From NCBI GenBank assembly GCA_022828595.1, contig JAKGHH010000002.1, positions 72,822,383 through 72,886,382 on the forward strand: a stretch of DNA of 64,000 bases, read 5' to 3'. Below the pieces are notes generated by a model. The model worked only from the letters and a program-made list of their open reading frames with translations, searched no databases and had not been told where the DNA came from. This document shows positions 46,089 to 57,484 of the stretch, piece after piece; the stretch's first letter is position 1; each line of letters starts with the position of its first letter. The translations under genes were made by a program, and so were the position numbers. The DNA comes from Nelumbo lutea (taxonomy: Eukaryota > Streptophyta > Magnoliopsida > Proteales > Nelumbonaceae).

Positions 46089-46459
46089 GGCCTCATTCAC
46101 TTTTCGGTAAGTGTACTAAATTTTTTCTGGGAAATACTTACCCAGGTAAGTGCATTTATCCATGTTCTTTTATTTCCTAAGTAAATAAGGCAATGACCAT
46201 TTTAATCATAAAAATTCATTAGTAAAAGGGGCATTTTTGTCTCATTCAAGTATTGGCAACTTTCCCCCTATGTGGAAAAGTTATTTATCCATTTAGGAGA
46301 TGGGTATCACTTTCCTAGATAAGTGGTACACAGTAAAATAAACTTTCCCTGGTCCTCACATAAAAATGAAAAAAGAATATTGAAATCTTGGTCAATGAAA
46401 ACCAAAATCTCATTAACCAACTTTCCCTCCTCTCAAAATCCAAAAAATGGACGCTCCCT
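46089..46459. mobile_element. Tourist-like MITE, family C copy 2
   Basis: 371 bp, flanked by TAA on both sides (46086-46088, 46460-46462). Colinear with 28807-29153 and 57949-58314; shares aaataaggcaatgaccat and aaggggcatttttgtc. Confidence 0.75.
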
Positions 46460-46606
46460 TAAGTTAAACCCAAACCCACTAGCTTTTGTCATATTTTAGT
46501 TGTGTTCATGCATTATGTAAATATTATTATTAGTCCTAAGAACGACCACTTTAGTATACTAACAAACTCGTAATATTCTGATAAACATAATGTTAAATAA
46601 AAGGAC

Positions 46607-46943
46607 TCTACTACTAGGGGTGATCATTTTCAACCAAGCCCATAAAGTCAAGCCTAGCCCAAGCCTCCATCAGGCTTATAAATTTTAGGGTTATGATTAG
46701 GCCCAATTCTTCAGGCCTAGTCCAACCTGCACATCCATATAAATATTATAATATGACACCTATAATATAATACATACTATATATAATATTTTATATTATA
46801 TAATGCCTAAAACAAATTTTATGCACATAATATATGACATATAATGTAATATTATACACATTTAATATTTTATACATAAAAGCTATATGCCTGAACTGGC
46901 ATGGCGTGGCCTGTTCTGCCCCTTGATCACTTCTATCTACTAC
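46607..46943. mobile_element. hAT-type non-autonomous element, 321 bp
   Basis: The element 46615-46935 begins TAGGGGTGATCATTTTCAACC and ends in the inverted form CCCTTGATCACTTCTA. It has a perfect 8-bp duplication TCTACTAC (46607-46614, 46936-46943). Arms carry aagcctagcccaagcct-type blocks around an AT-rich core. Confidence 0.9.
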
Positions 46944-47593
46944 CATGCTTACATTAATTCCTCTTAGCAGCAGCTATTCCTTGTTTGTAGCAGCTATTCC
47001 TCTGGCCTGTTCTAGCCCTTGGTAGTCAAAATTGTGTTTAGTTAAGATTCTTCTCCAAAACTATCTGAAGAGTTGGGTTGTTTTATTTTTATTTTTAAAT
47101 GTTATACTCACTAGTCTCTAAAATATTGTAAACACCAAGATAGACATTTCATAATATGCTTCAGAGACAATTGGATACATTGGAAAGCTCAAAATAAATT
47201 CCAAAAGAATTATCATTAACACTAAATATAACTTATAGATGATTATAAATAAGCCATATACATATAAGAAGCATAATGATTTATATGAAGTGTGAACAAC
47301 ACATTTGGTAAAAGTCCAAACGCGATGGAAGAACTAATATATGCATTTATTTATTTTAGTTCTCAAAAAATTCAATATAATTTACATTAATAATCATATA
47401 TATATATATATATATATAAAGAGAGAGAGAAGGAGATTTTAATAATCAACTTTTAACATTCACTCATCACAAGCATATGCTAAGAAAATAAATTAAAAGT
47501 TAAAATCAATAATCCATGTAATAATCATTTACCAAAAAAAAAAAAGAATCTATGCAACATGACAATTAATTGGAGCATGGTGTAGTGATGAAC
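46944..47593. other. Non-coding spacer with (TA)n(GA)n
   Basis: A (TA)n run followed by (GA)n lies at about 47397-47433. gcagctattcctt/gcagctattcctc is repeated at about 46969 and 46989. No gene. Confidence 0.5.
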
Positions 47594-47824
47594 ACAGTTC
47601 GAAGTATCAACACGTATTGGCTGATACGTATTGGGAGCACCCCAATATGAGCTTTCAGATGGTGTATGGTGTATTGGGGTTCTGACTGGTTCAGAGAGTA
47701 GAAGAGTCTTAAACTGACCCTCCTGAACCGGTTTTATAAAAAATAAAAAATAGTAAAAAAAAAAGGTCCAATACTGCCCGATACACCTCTACCACATATC
47801 AGGAGTATCAATATTTAGAGCCTT
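47594..47824. repeat. TIR repeat, family A copy 2
   Basis: Left end cagttcgaagtatcaacacg and right end aggagtatcaatatttagagcc resemble the family A ends. The middle has ggctgatacgtattggg and a diverged aaccggtttta block, as in 21399-21640 and 61221-61440. Confidence 0.5.
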
Positions 47825-48184
47825 CGTCATGAATTTGTTATATTTCAACCTAAGAGGTCAAAGTTCAAGTCTTCTTACTTACTTGCACTTTTCATAGTAA
47901 AAGCACAAGTAATAATGGATTTATTATATTTCAACTTAGGGGAATTTAATAACAATTTGATTGCTTTTTCCTTTTTGGTAAGACAATTTCTAATTGCTTG
48001 GCTTAAGGGAGCAATATAGTCAACAAGCTTCATAACTCTTTCCTTTCTAGTAAAAAGATAGGCCCTATTACATTACTGGCATAAAATATTTAGATACATC
48101 ACCCCCTGTTTCCAGTATTTCGAACACATATCGTACCATACATGGCAATATTATCAAGGCAGCTTGCCTCCTTTTATGGTCTTA

Positions 48185-48222
48185 TTAGTCTTTCTCTCTC
48201 TCTCTCTATATATATATAAAAG
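48185..48222. repeat. (TC)n(TA)n run after AIG1 copy 2
   Basis: tctctctctctctctatatatatata lies 13 bp beyond the stop codon of AIG1 copy 2, in its 3' untranslated region on minus. Confidence 0.85.
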
Positions 48223-48234
48223 CTTTCAAACTCA

Positions 48235-51200
48235 TTATGACACCACACAGGGGCATTCATCATCACTCTTATTCATCTTTTCAACTTTTTTCAGAAATTG
48301 GTCCTTCTCCTTCCTTAACTCCGTCAACTCCTGGACAAGATTTCTGACTTCCCCAGCCGATTTTTGCCTGTCCATTTGTGCTTGTTTTATTGCTTTGGAT
48401 AGTGCAACTTTTTCTTGTTTCAGTTCTTCTTGAAGCTGAGAAATTGTATCCTCGAACTTCTTCTCCAGCTGCATTATAAAGATAATTGTGAACAGGTGAC
48501 ATCAGGGGAAACTAACACAATCAAATGTGGGCAGATTACAATAAGATAAAAGGAACCACCTGATTAAATAAACTTTGGTTTGAAACAGACTAGCCACCTG
48601 TTTAAGTGGTAAAACTATGACTCAAGTTATCATTCCACTTTGTGTCATGTCGAAGTCTTACAATATTGAGATAAGATGGAATTTCTGCATGAAGGCCAGA
48701 CTACACTTGACGCGAGGTTTTGAGCCTCGACTCGTGAAGCACGAGGGAAGGCAGATCAATATAAGACTCTCTACCAACAACCATTAATTAATTAGAGGTA
48801 AGTGTTGGATGACATTCTTAGTTCAAAGTGGCACCCAACCTATATCTATATTATACAAACAATATCCCAGAGAGAGGTCAAAAGAAGAAAGGAATCGTGG
48901 TGGTAGCAAATTCCAGTTTCCATTCTCCTTATTAATAAAAATGCTACTCCTTTTGAGTAAAAGGGTACATAGGGGGTGCAATTTGGCCTTCATCTGGTTA
49001 TTGGGTTAAGATCAATTCTCCCCCAACTCAGTCAGTCAACCGATGTACGTAATGACATAGATGCTTTTGTGATGGCTCATGAATATAGAGAGTACATGCG
49101 TAATAAGTAGCTGATGATGTTTTTGTCAAGGTTTGGGAGAATGAAGAAGAATTTATTTCATGAAATTTATTTGCACTATAAATGCATGAGAGTGCAAATG
49201 AAGAAAATGCCTGGTTTAACTTTGTTTTGGGTTTTACTTTATTCTGACTCATTTCTTTATTTACTTTATTTGTATTGCAATCAAACAAAATAAGCTAAAA
49301 TTTGAAACAAAAATATGTCAAAATTTACACTCAAATCATTTGGACTGTCATAGTTTTGCATCGGTTGTATTTGGTTGCAATGCAATTTTATTTGCACTAG
49401 TACAAATGCATGGGAGTGCAAATGAAAAGAATGTAAATTTTGGCTTAATTTTATTTTGGGCTTTACTTTATTCTGTTTCACGTTTTATTTTATTTCATTT
49501 TTACTGCGATCAGATAAAGTAAGGTAAATTTTGAAATAAAAATAAATCATAATTTGCACCAAAACTATTTGCACTACTATGATTTCGCATTTTCACATCA
49601 GGACAAATAAATTTGCATCGCAACCAAACACAGCCATCAGTACAAATTTGTTTGCATTGCAACCAAACACAACCTTAGGCTCAGTTTGGAAGGAATACAA
49701 ATAGAAATATGTACATTACAAATACATACAAAATATAAGGTTTTACGCTCTACATATTTGTATTTGTATTCCTTCCAAATGGAGCCTTAGAGAATAAATA
49801 CCTATTATCACTTGAATAGGCCATGCAGGATTCTCTGCAAGCGTGCAAAACTTTACACACACTTTGAATGCATGGGACTCTAGCTGCACATTAGGCTCAG
49901 TTTGGAAGGAATGCAAATATAAATATGTACAATACAAATACATACAAAATAATAAAAAATGTAAGACTTTGCATTACAATTTTGTATTTATACTTCTTCC
50001 AAACTGAGCCTTAGGAACAACTCCCCATGAATTTAACAAACATATACGGGAGATATTCCTAATTTGTGACTGGATGCTATGATCATAATAGAGGTTTTTT
50101 CTTGCTCTGAATAGGTATTTTTCTTCACCACCAATCAATCACGCCTGGTTGGTGTTGATGTTTCATTGAATGGCCTGTGTTGTTTCATGACAAGACAAAA
50201 TGGAAGTCTTTCATAGAAAGTCTACTTCCCCTCTAAGACTTCTATAATTATTAATGGTATTTTCATTATTTAATTATTTTCCTGTAATATTCCAATTATC
50301 TGCAAACCAATGAAGACTAAAGGATCAAATATATATACCATTTCAGTCACTTGTTTGAGTTGTTCCTCATATCCCTTCTGCATCTTCTCTTGCATCATTG
50401 ATATCTCCTTTTCAGTTTTCCCTTTGGACGCAATTTCAAATTGCTTACGTTGCGACGCAATTTCTTTCTGTCAAACAAACATTGCTTGCATAGTTGCATT
50501 ATACAACTTTCATGATAGAATAACAATCAATTTCACAAATTAGGGCATTCCCATTTCATGTATAAATGCCACAACAGTACTACACAGGTGTTTTTTTGAG
50601 TTTAATGGTCAAATTTCTGTTTGGTTTTGAGTCTGTTTTGAGTTAAAATCATAGTTTTCAAAATCAGACAAGAAAAACTGGGAATCAGTCACTTGACCGG
50701 TTCTGTTTTCCCCAAAACCGTTGATTTTGGTCAGTAAATTGCTGAACTGGCCAGTTAACCGTTCGAATGTTTTTGACATTTTTTATATTTTTTAAATTTT
50801 TTTATTTTTTGTTAGAACGAGCCGACCATTTGGGTTCGACCCGGTAACCGGACCCCTGACCGGTTTGGTCGCTGAGTCGGTTTTAAAAACCATGGCTAAA
50901 ACAGTCATAAAGCACTTTGCATAGAAATCTGTGCAAAGGATGTTTCAAGAAAGATCAATTTGATGTTTCTTGCTCCGAAAGGAAGAGTCTAATGGTTGTG
51001 GTGTTGATATAGATGCAAGAACATACATTTCTCATCAAAGTACAGGTAAGGGTGTCAATGGACCGGTTTTGGATTGGACCCCATTCAGCCCATAATCAAT
51101 TTGGAAGGATTGGATGGACCAATAAGACATATTGGATTGAACCAATTTGGTCCAAAATATTTATTAGATTGGATTGGACCTGGTCTATCCATAACAAATT

Positions 51201-53942
51201 TATATTGGATTGGGTTGGATTAAGCCAATATCTAGTCCATTGATATAAAATAAGAATATGTGTCAATAGACTGACTTTGGGTTGAAACCAATTTCAATCA
51301 AAATGAATTTGAATAGATTGGATGGTCCAGACATTGAACTGGACCGGTCCAAATTGATCTAATACATTCATTGGATTCGATTGGACCTGGTCCATTATAA
51401 TAGATTCACATTGAACTGGAACAAATTGGACCAAATCCAGTCCAATTGACACCCTAAGTATATGATTCAAATGCAATCAGTGGTGGTCTTGGTGTTTCAA
51501 GTATAAATGGTGTTTGAACCCAAAGCATTGAGGGTTGCTACATCAATACCAAGCATAACCCTAATCCTTACCTGTAATTTAATAAAAAGTTCATTTGTAT
51601 ATGGCTGTCCTCCATTATCCGTAATGACCTTGTCTACAAGGGAAATCAATTTGCAAACTTGCAGTTCCCGCTTATTTGGATCCTTAGTCTTGTTATCAAA
51701 AAGTGCCACTCGATTATTACATTGTTGAAGAATTTCCTGCATCAATTCAACAAACAATGAACATTTCGATATATTCAAATTAATATATATTGTAAGCACA
51801 TTTCTTTTAAGTTGATGATGAGTGTAAAGGAGAACACAATTTGAGAATAAAGTTATATATATATAGAGAGAGAGAGAGAGATAGATAGAGATAGATAGAG
51901 AGAGAGAATAATGGTATTTACACCAAAATACAAAAAGAAAACTCATTCCCAAAAAGGAGAATAAGATAGATAGAGAGATAGATACGGGCACTCAAAGTTC
52001 GGTTAATTAAACCATGGGTTTTTTTTGTAATCGAATCGGTACTACCGGTTTTTGGAAAATCGGTAACCGAAATCAACCGGTTAACCAGCTAATCAGTTCG
52101 GTTAACCATCAGTTTGGTTTTTCGGTTTTTTTAATTTTTACAATATATATTATAAAAATATATAATAAAATATTATAAATATGTATACAATATTATATTT
52201 TAAATAATGAATAATATATCATATATTATAAATATATATTTATATATAATGCACATTTATTAATTTATAATATATAAAAAATATAATATATATAATATAT
52301 ATAATATACATAAATATATATAAAATATATAGAAATATATGTATATCAGTCGATTTGGTTAACTGTCGGTTTTCTATATTGGTTAACCAAAACCAAACCG
52401 ACCAATTCGATTTCAAAGTAAATGACTAGGATGCAAGTCTCTTAACTTATATATGTTTTTTAAAATACATGCATAATAAAGTAATGTATGCAATAAATCG
52501 TCATTAATTAACACAAGTTAAGAATTTGACTAATATTAATTAAGTAATAAAGGAAAATAAGAGGTTATGAGTTCAAATCGTATTAAATAATGCATTTTAA
52601 AATTTCAATTGGTTAAGGACCTGGGCGGTTTCATGAAACCTAGATCAGTTCACTGGTTTACTGATTAAACCGATTGACCAATCAGTTTTCACCAGTTTTT
52701 TAACAAAAGCAGTTATTGGGGTAAGGCCGAATTAACCAAGGTCCCAAGTCATGATTCAACCGGTCCGACCGGTCATTTCGGTCTGGTTTTTTAGCTTTTC
52801 CGCACATACACACCCACATATATTGATTCTAGATGTTAAGCATTACCTGCAAAGGCTTGGGACATTCATCCAAATATTCCTTGAGTCCCTCATCAGTGTC
52901 ATCATCTAACGTATCACCACCAGTAAAAACAACAATCACGTAATCTGTAATTGTATGTCCAAAGAGACCTTTTATGACTCGAACTGCAGCTTCTTCCTCT
53001 ACTGTAAAACGGTTGTTAATGGAAAAGACGAAAAGCATTGCATGGATCCCATTCTTTGCAAGATCAATACACTTAACAATCTCTTTTTCAATAATTTGAG
53101 CCCCAAGCGCAAAATCAAACATTCCTGCAAACACTTGTCAGTGTTAGGGTTCGAGTTTGAAAGGCAGCATAGATTATGTATATGTCTGGCAATCGATGTT
53201 GCAGATGCAACACCGTTTTCTTAGAAAATGGTGCTGCTGATGTGGGTGGGTTAGAAGTACTGTTTTCTGAGAAAACGGTGCATTTTTTTTATTTGAAATT
53301 GTTACTGTCAGGTAGGACGTTTCCTGGATCAACAACTTTTTTTGTTTGATAGGCACCAATGTTCCAAGAAATGTTTTCTGCACTGCTACCTATTATCCAA
53401 TGCCACATCACTGCCTTATTGGTAACAACGAGCTGCAGCTAGCTCCAGGAAACGCCAAATTTGGCATTGCTCCAAGCCATGCTTCCCGATTTCCAAGTCA
53501 TGACTTGGAGTACCGTTTTCTATAGAAAAATGGTTCCAAACAAATAACTATTTCCGGGAGCACCATTTTTTCCAATGTAACGCTGATGTAGCACCATTTT
53601 CTAGAGCAACAGCAACGATTCCAAACAGACGCTAAGAATGTGCAATGAGTAAATTAATTAAACAACTACTAATCACTCCAATTAATCCTATTAGCAACTA
53701 AATTAAAGCAGAGTAGAAAATGACTAATCAACCACAGTATCTCCACCAGGTGTGTCAATGACATTCACAGTGCGGCCATCTTGAAGAACAGATGTGTTCA
53801 TCTGAGTAGTCTTTGTAACTGAATTAGAACTTCGTTTCGATCTGAAGGCATTCTTTTTAAGAATGCAATTGCCAGTTGCACTTTTGCCATTACCAGTACG
53901 CCCAAGTAAAACTATGGTAATATTGTTGGGTGAGGCGGCCAT
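48235..53942 (-). CDS. AIG1/IAN-type GTPase copy 2 (five coding exons)
   Basis: Exons on minus: 53942-53747, 53124-52847, 51736-51572, 50467-50339, 48468-48235; all introns are GT-AG and all phases fit, giving 333 residues, normal for plant AIG1-like proteins. GTPase motifs: G1 GRTGNGKS (residues 14-21), G3 DTPG (63-66), the family box LAKNGIHAMLFVFS (87-100), G4 FTGGD (132-136), G5 LFDNKT (170-175). Residues about 214-325 are a Lys/Glu/Gln-rich coiled coil. The last four residues, CVVS, form a CaaX prenylation box, with another Cys two before it. ATG context ATAATGG is good. The introns (622, 1110, 1104 and 1870 bp) hold several MITEs. AIG1/IAN proteins are implicated in defence and stress; the role of this one is unknown. 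Confidence 0.9.
49140..49677. repeat. Overlapping TIR repeats in intron 4 of copy 2
   Basis: A 49364-49634 core starts ggttgtatttggttgcaatgc and ends gcatcgcaaccaaacacagcc, inverted ends of about 20 bp. A partial second copy (49140-49340, shared tttgcactataaatgcatga-type block) precedes it. Another right end (gcattgcaaccaaacacaacc, 49653-49674) follows. Confidence 0.6.
49678..49786. mobile_element. Tourist-like hairpin MITE, family B copy 2
   Basis: 109 bp flanked by TTA on both sides (49675-49677, 49787-49789). Ends ggctcagtttggaaggaata and tattccttccaaatggagcc are inverted. Lies in intron 4 of AIG1 copy 2. Confidence 0.82.
49894..50010. mobile_element. Tourist-like hairpin MITE, family B copy 3
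   Basis: 117 bp flanked by TTA (49891-49893, 50011-50013). It starts ggctcagtttggaaggaatg and ends cttcttccaaactgagcc. It lies 107 bp from copy 2 in the same orientation. Confidence 0.82.
50651..50896. repeat. TIR repeat, family F copy 3 (inverted)
   Basis: Ends atagttttcaaaatcagaca and gagtcggttttaaaaaccatgg resemble family F in the opposite orientation. The body has accgttgattttggtcagtaaa and aaccggacccctgaccggtt. It lies in intron 3 of AIG1 copy 2. Confidence 0.55.
51039..51464. mobile_element. hAT-like element in intron 3 of AIG1 copy 2
   Basis: 51047-51456 starts TAAGGGTGTCAATGGACC and ends in the inverted form CCAATTGACACCCTA. The 8-bp flanks AGTACAGG and AGTATATG match at 6 of 8 positions, a diverged duplication. 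The body is an array of ttggattggacc-type blocks in both orientations. Confidence 0.7.
51855..51986. repeat. (AT)n(AG)n(ATAG)n microsatellites in intron 2
   Basis: A compound run tatatatagagagagagag and agatagatagag at 51855-51906, and a second gatagatagagagata at about 51966-51983, within intron 2 of AIG1 copy 2. Confidence 0.85.
52011..52420. repeat. AT-cored inverted repeat in intron 2
   Basis: ggttaaccg/cggttaacc-type blocks at 52011-52135 and 52345-52415 bracket a core made almost only of A and T (52140-52340). A similar arrangement occurs at about 34940-35205. Borders are uncertain. Confidence 0.4.
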
Positions 53943-53966
53943 TATGGAGATATATACAAAATTATC

Positions 53967-54868
53967 TGCAAAAAACAGTAGAAAAATGAATTCAATGTAC
54001 GTAAAAACTAGCTAATATGGAGTTTTAGCAAATGCATGCTTTAATTAAATTTCAATGAATTCTATGTACATCACCCATTATACTAGAATTCAGTTGGACT
54101 AGAAGATGATATTAAACTCTAAATAAATAAAGAATACAGTTGTAGTCTTTGAATTAATTAGAATATAAAGTGTGATATATATTTTGGTAGGCACCGACCT
54201 CTATGTCAATAGAAGAGGACCAAGTATTCTTCCATGGCATATATAGATTGTGTTTGGAATTGGTGTAAATCAAGAATGATGTAAGTATTTACATCAGCTT
54301 GGTTTTATCCGTGTTTGAAAAGAGTGTGTAATAATGATTGACGTAAAACTTTATCCAGTTTAGTTTTTCATGTGTTTGGATGGAGTGGAGTTTTACGTTG
54401 TAAATAAATATAAAATCTCATTATATGTAAAGTTTTGCATCGATTATCGATGTAGTATATGTAAAACTTTATACCGATTGCATCACATTTTTCAAAAAAA
54501 ATACAATGGTCACTTATAACAGTTTAGTGTAAAAGTTTATTGGTATACTTTTACGCTGATGACACTTTACACTAATTCCAAACACAGACATAAACTCTCA
54601 ACAAGCAATGCAAACGATGCAATCAAAAGTCTACAACCATCAGACCTCTAAATAGGGATTCAATGGCAAAGAAGAAGAAGAAGCAAAGAAACAAAGAAAC
54701 AAATAAACAATGAAATAGAGAAACTTTCAGCATCATAAAGGAAAATTCATCATCTTGGTTTAAGCATAAGAGAAATAACAAACCTGATGACTTTAAGTTG
54801 AGAAACTATGCAATGATTTTCAGGAAGGATGGAAGACTCTAATTTAGAAATGAGAGGGTTGTGTTAAT
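53967..54868 (-). promoter_or_regulatory. Predicted 5' leader of AIG1 copy 2 with an intron
   Basis: The minus strand has a TTTTTTGCAG acceptor ending at 53966, 24 bp before the ATG, and a CATCAG/GTTTGT donor at 54784/54783. A non-coding first exon of about 85 bp (54868-54784) followed by an 817-bp leader intron is inferred. TATAAATTT at 54902-54894 lies about 30 bp upstream of the inferred start. The intron contains the TIR element 54249-54586. Confidence 0.5.
54249..54586. mobile_element. 338-bp TIR element in the AIG1 leader intron
   Basis: Starts tgtgtttggaattggtgtaaa and ends tttacactaattccaaacaca, inverted with 20 of 21 matches. The interior has tgtaaaactttataccgatt and similar repeats. 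No clear target duplication was identified. Confidence 0.75.
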
Positions 54869-54893
54869 TGATTTAAAAGTTTAGACATGATTC

Positions 54894-54902
54894 AAATTTA
54901 TA
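54894..54902 (-). promoter_or_regulatory. TATA box of AIG1 copy 2
   Basis: TATAAATTT on minus, placed about 30 bp before the inferred first exon. The position is consistent, but many TATA-like strings occur in this AT-rich DNA. Confidence 0.45.
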
Positions 54903-55134
54903 AGGGATAGTGGATGTTCACTCAGGCGTGATTGGAGTATTGATTCCATTGCATTATTATTTGGATGCTAACCGCTAGACTCTATATTTATGGACGAGGA
55001 TAAGAATCAACTTTTTTTTTTTCTGATGGCATATATTCGATGGAAAAGTTAGGGCTGCAATGGATTGAATTTAAATGCGATTTGTTTAGTCGGATTGGAC
55101 ATTCATTTAGCCATGATGTTGGAATAGAGTTCGA

Positions 55135-55288
55135 CTATGATATGGAAAAGATATGATATCTGAAAAGTATTTGACCAATAAATTGGAATTATAAAGGTAA
55201 CAGCGAATTAGGTGTTATTTATCAAAATTCATGGGTGGGCTTTGATTGGTCAAAACTCTTTTCATACCATATCTTTTCTGCATCATAG
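55135..55288. mobile_element. TIR MITE, family E copy 2
   Basis: Ends ctatgatatggaaaagatat and atatcttttctgcatcatag are inverted repeats. The middle (gaattaggtgttatttatcaaa) matches the longer copy at 32253-32561. It lies upstream of AIG1 copy 2. Confidence 0.65.
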
Positions 55289-55336
55289 ATTTTCCTATTG
55301 AAATATCCATCTATCTATTTATATATATTTCAGAGA

Positions 55337-55473
55337 AGGCTTAATGCAGATTTCTGATTTCCACTGCAGAGCTATAAACATTCAAAATGTCAAAAATTCC
55401 GTGCTGGCGCCCACCCCAACTGTAATTTGGGCCTAAAAATTCTGACCCTGGGCTGTGAAACGTCATTCTCCCT
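55337..55473 (+). repeat. Direct repeat, left copy
   Basis: aggcttaatgcagatttctg...gggcctaaaaattctgaccctgggctg shares its order and most bases with 56492-56669. The right copy has about 35 bp more in the middle. Confidence 0.7.
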
Positions 55474-56491
55474 ATCGGAAAATCCAAAACTTGATTAAAC
55501 CACTCTGCCTCTAAAGAGATGAAGAATTAACATTAATTCAGTGAATTCAAAAAATTTATGATAATTAAATGCAATTAATAATAAACATTAAATTTATGAT
55601 TGGTAATTCAATGCAGTAAACTAACGGTAAATTAATTAACAGTAAAAATCAGAAATACAATGATTTTAAATGCAATGATTTTAATTAATAGTAAAATCTC
55701 CGATAACTAAATATGGTAAATTAACAATAAATTAATTAATAGTAAAATGATTGGAAATTTAATTTATTTATTGTTAATCTATACTATAATTCACATTAAT
55801 TTTGGAATTTTTTTGATAATTAAATGCATTAAATTGAAATTAGAATTACTGTTAAATTAATTATTCAACGATCAAAATACTGTTAAATCTCAATAGTACT
55901 TTTAAATTAAATTCATTACTACAATTACTAAAAAACATTAATTCACTAAATTTCTGTTAAATTAATTAACATTAGCTAAATTAATATTTAGTAAAATCAG
56001 ATAATTAAATGTTGAGGATGTGGGCTCCATGATCGAAAAGGCCAACCCATAAGTAGAATCTGATAATCAAATGATGAGTAATAGGTCCCGTGAGCCAACC
56101 CCCTGACCCAACATTCTCAATTTTATCAATCAGTACACGTTAGTTAACAGTAAGGTCATTTATTAGAACAACCTTTATAGTTTTGCAGATTTACTTAAAT
56201 CAGTCTTATATTATTATAACACCCCTTATAGTTTGCAAGTTATTTAGTTAATTGTCCTTTAAAAACTATTTATTTTGCTAGTAACATGATACATAGACGA
56301 AGTGGAAAATGTTTAAGGGCATAGATTTATGGTTGTTTATTTTAAAAGTACCCCTAACATTTTTTTTTTGTATAAAAAACAAATACTGACCAAACAGAGA
56401 AAATAGAGCAGTTGTCTATGTTTTATTAGGGGTAAAATGGGCATTTTTGTTTTTCTGTTTCTTTTGATTAAATTTATAGAAAAGTACGAAC
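55474..56491. other. AT-rich spacer between direct repeats
   Basis: Dominated by short ttaattaa/taaatt words (for example aattaattaacagtaaaa). No gene. If the flanking repeats are LTRs of a small element this would be its interior, but no primer-binding site is visible. Confidence 0.4.
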
Positions 56492-56669
56492 AGGCTTAAT
56501 GCAGATTTCTGATTTCCATTGCAGAGCTATAAACATTCAAAATGTCAACAATCCACACTCTATGCACCAACACCCGCCTGCCAATTGGCATCAATTCCGA
56601 ACTGGCACCTACCCCAACAATAGTTTGGGCCTATAAATTCTGACCTTAGGCTGAACCGTCTTTCTCCCT
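56492..56669 (+). repeat. Direct repeat, right copy
   Basis: Same orientation as 55337-55473, starting 1155 bp further on. Shared blocks include gagctataaacattcaaaatgtca and the accccaac-tttgggcct segment. Confidence 0.7.
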
Positions 56670-56839
56670 TAAATTTATTTGAATGGATGTTAATGTTAAA
56701 ACTGTCATTTTCCACTTTCATCTAATGAAATGTCAATTAAGTAAGTTGATTGCAAACTATAGAGGATGTTGTAGTAAAACACAAACTATAGGGTAAGTTT
56801 TAGTAAATTCACCATGACTACAATAGAACAGAAGGCGCT

Positions 56840-57170
56840 AAACCAATGCTGCGAAGACACCTACGACGAGTTCACAACTCGTCATAGATTTGCAATGAAC
56901 TTTGATCTTGCACAGACTTGTGATGAGCTCATAGCTTGCACAGGCTTGCGATGAGCTCAAAGCCTGTACGAGCTTGAGATGAGCTCAGAGTCACCACAGA
57001 TATGCAAAAGATTCAAATCTATGGTATCAAAGATGAGCTTGAAGTCGCTAGGGATCTGCAATGAACACAAGGCCATTGCGAGCCTACGATGAGCTCAGAG
57101 CCATTGCAAACATGTGATGAGCTCAGAGCCATCGCGAACGTGCAATGATCTCACGCCCAACGCAAATCAG
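56840..57170 (+). repeat. Degenerate tandem repeat, about 28-bp step
   Basis: gatgagctca or a close variant occurs near 56932, 56950, 56977, 57032, 57088, 57116 and 57146, mostly at 28-bp or 56-bp steps, usually followed by gagcc. The stretch is more GC-rich than its surroundings. Confidence 0.65.
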
Positions 57171-57484
57171 TGACGAATGAAGACACGAAGACCGACCGAT
57201 GTCACTCGTGACCGGATGCACAATAGGATTAAGAGAGACACGTAAGACTAGCATTGACATCATCCATAACACATCAGTTTAAGAAACTCGCAAAAGGAAG
57301 TAGCATATGTGTATTATGAGAAACCCAAGACGAAAGGAAATCTCATCCTAGAGAGATCTCATAAGACACATGGCAAAACCCTAATAGTGTCCCCCTGACA
57401 ACTGACACCGAATCGAAGATCATCTTTCTAAGTGGGAATCAAACTCTTTTGGCTCCTTCCTTTTGGGACCTCAAGATCTATCCC

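Noticed and set aside
56840..57170. Possible CRISPR-like array (28-bp spaced repeats)
   Set aside because: The repeats are degenerate, the spacing is irregular, and the genome is a plant; a tandem repeat in an LTR-like region fits better.
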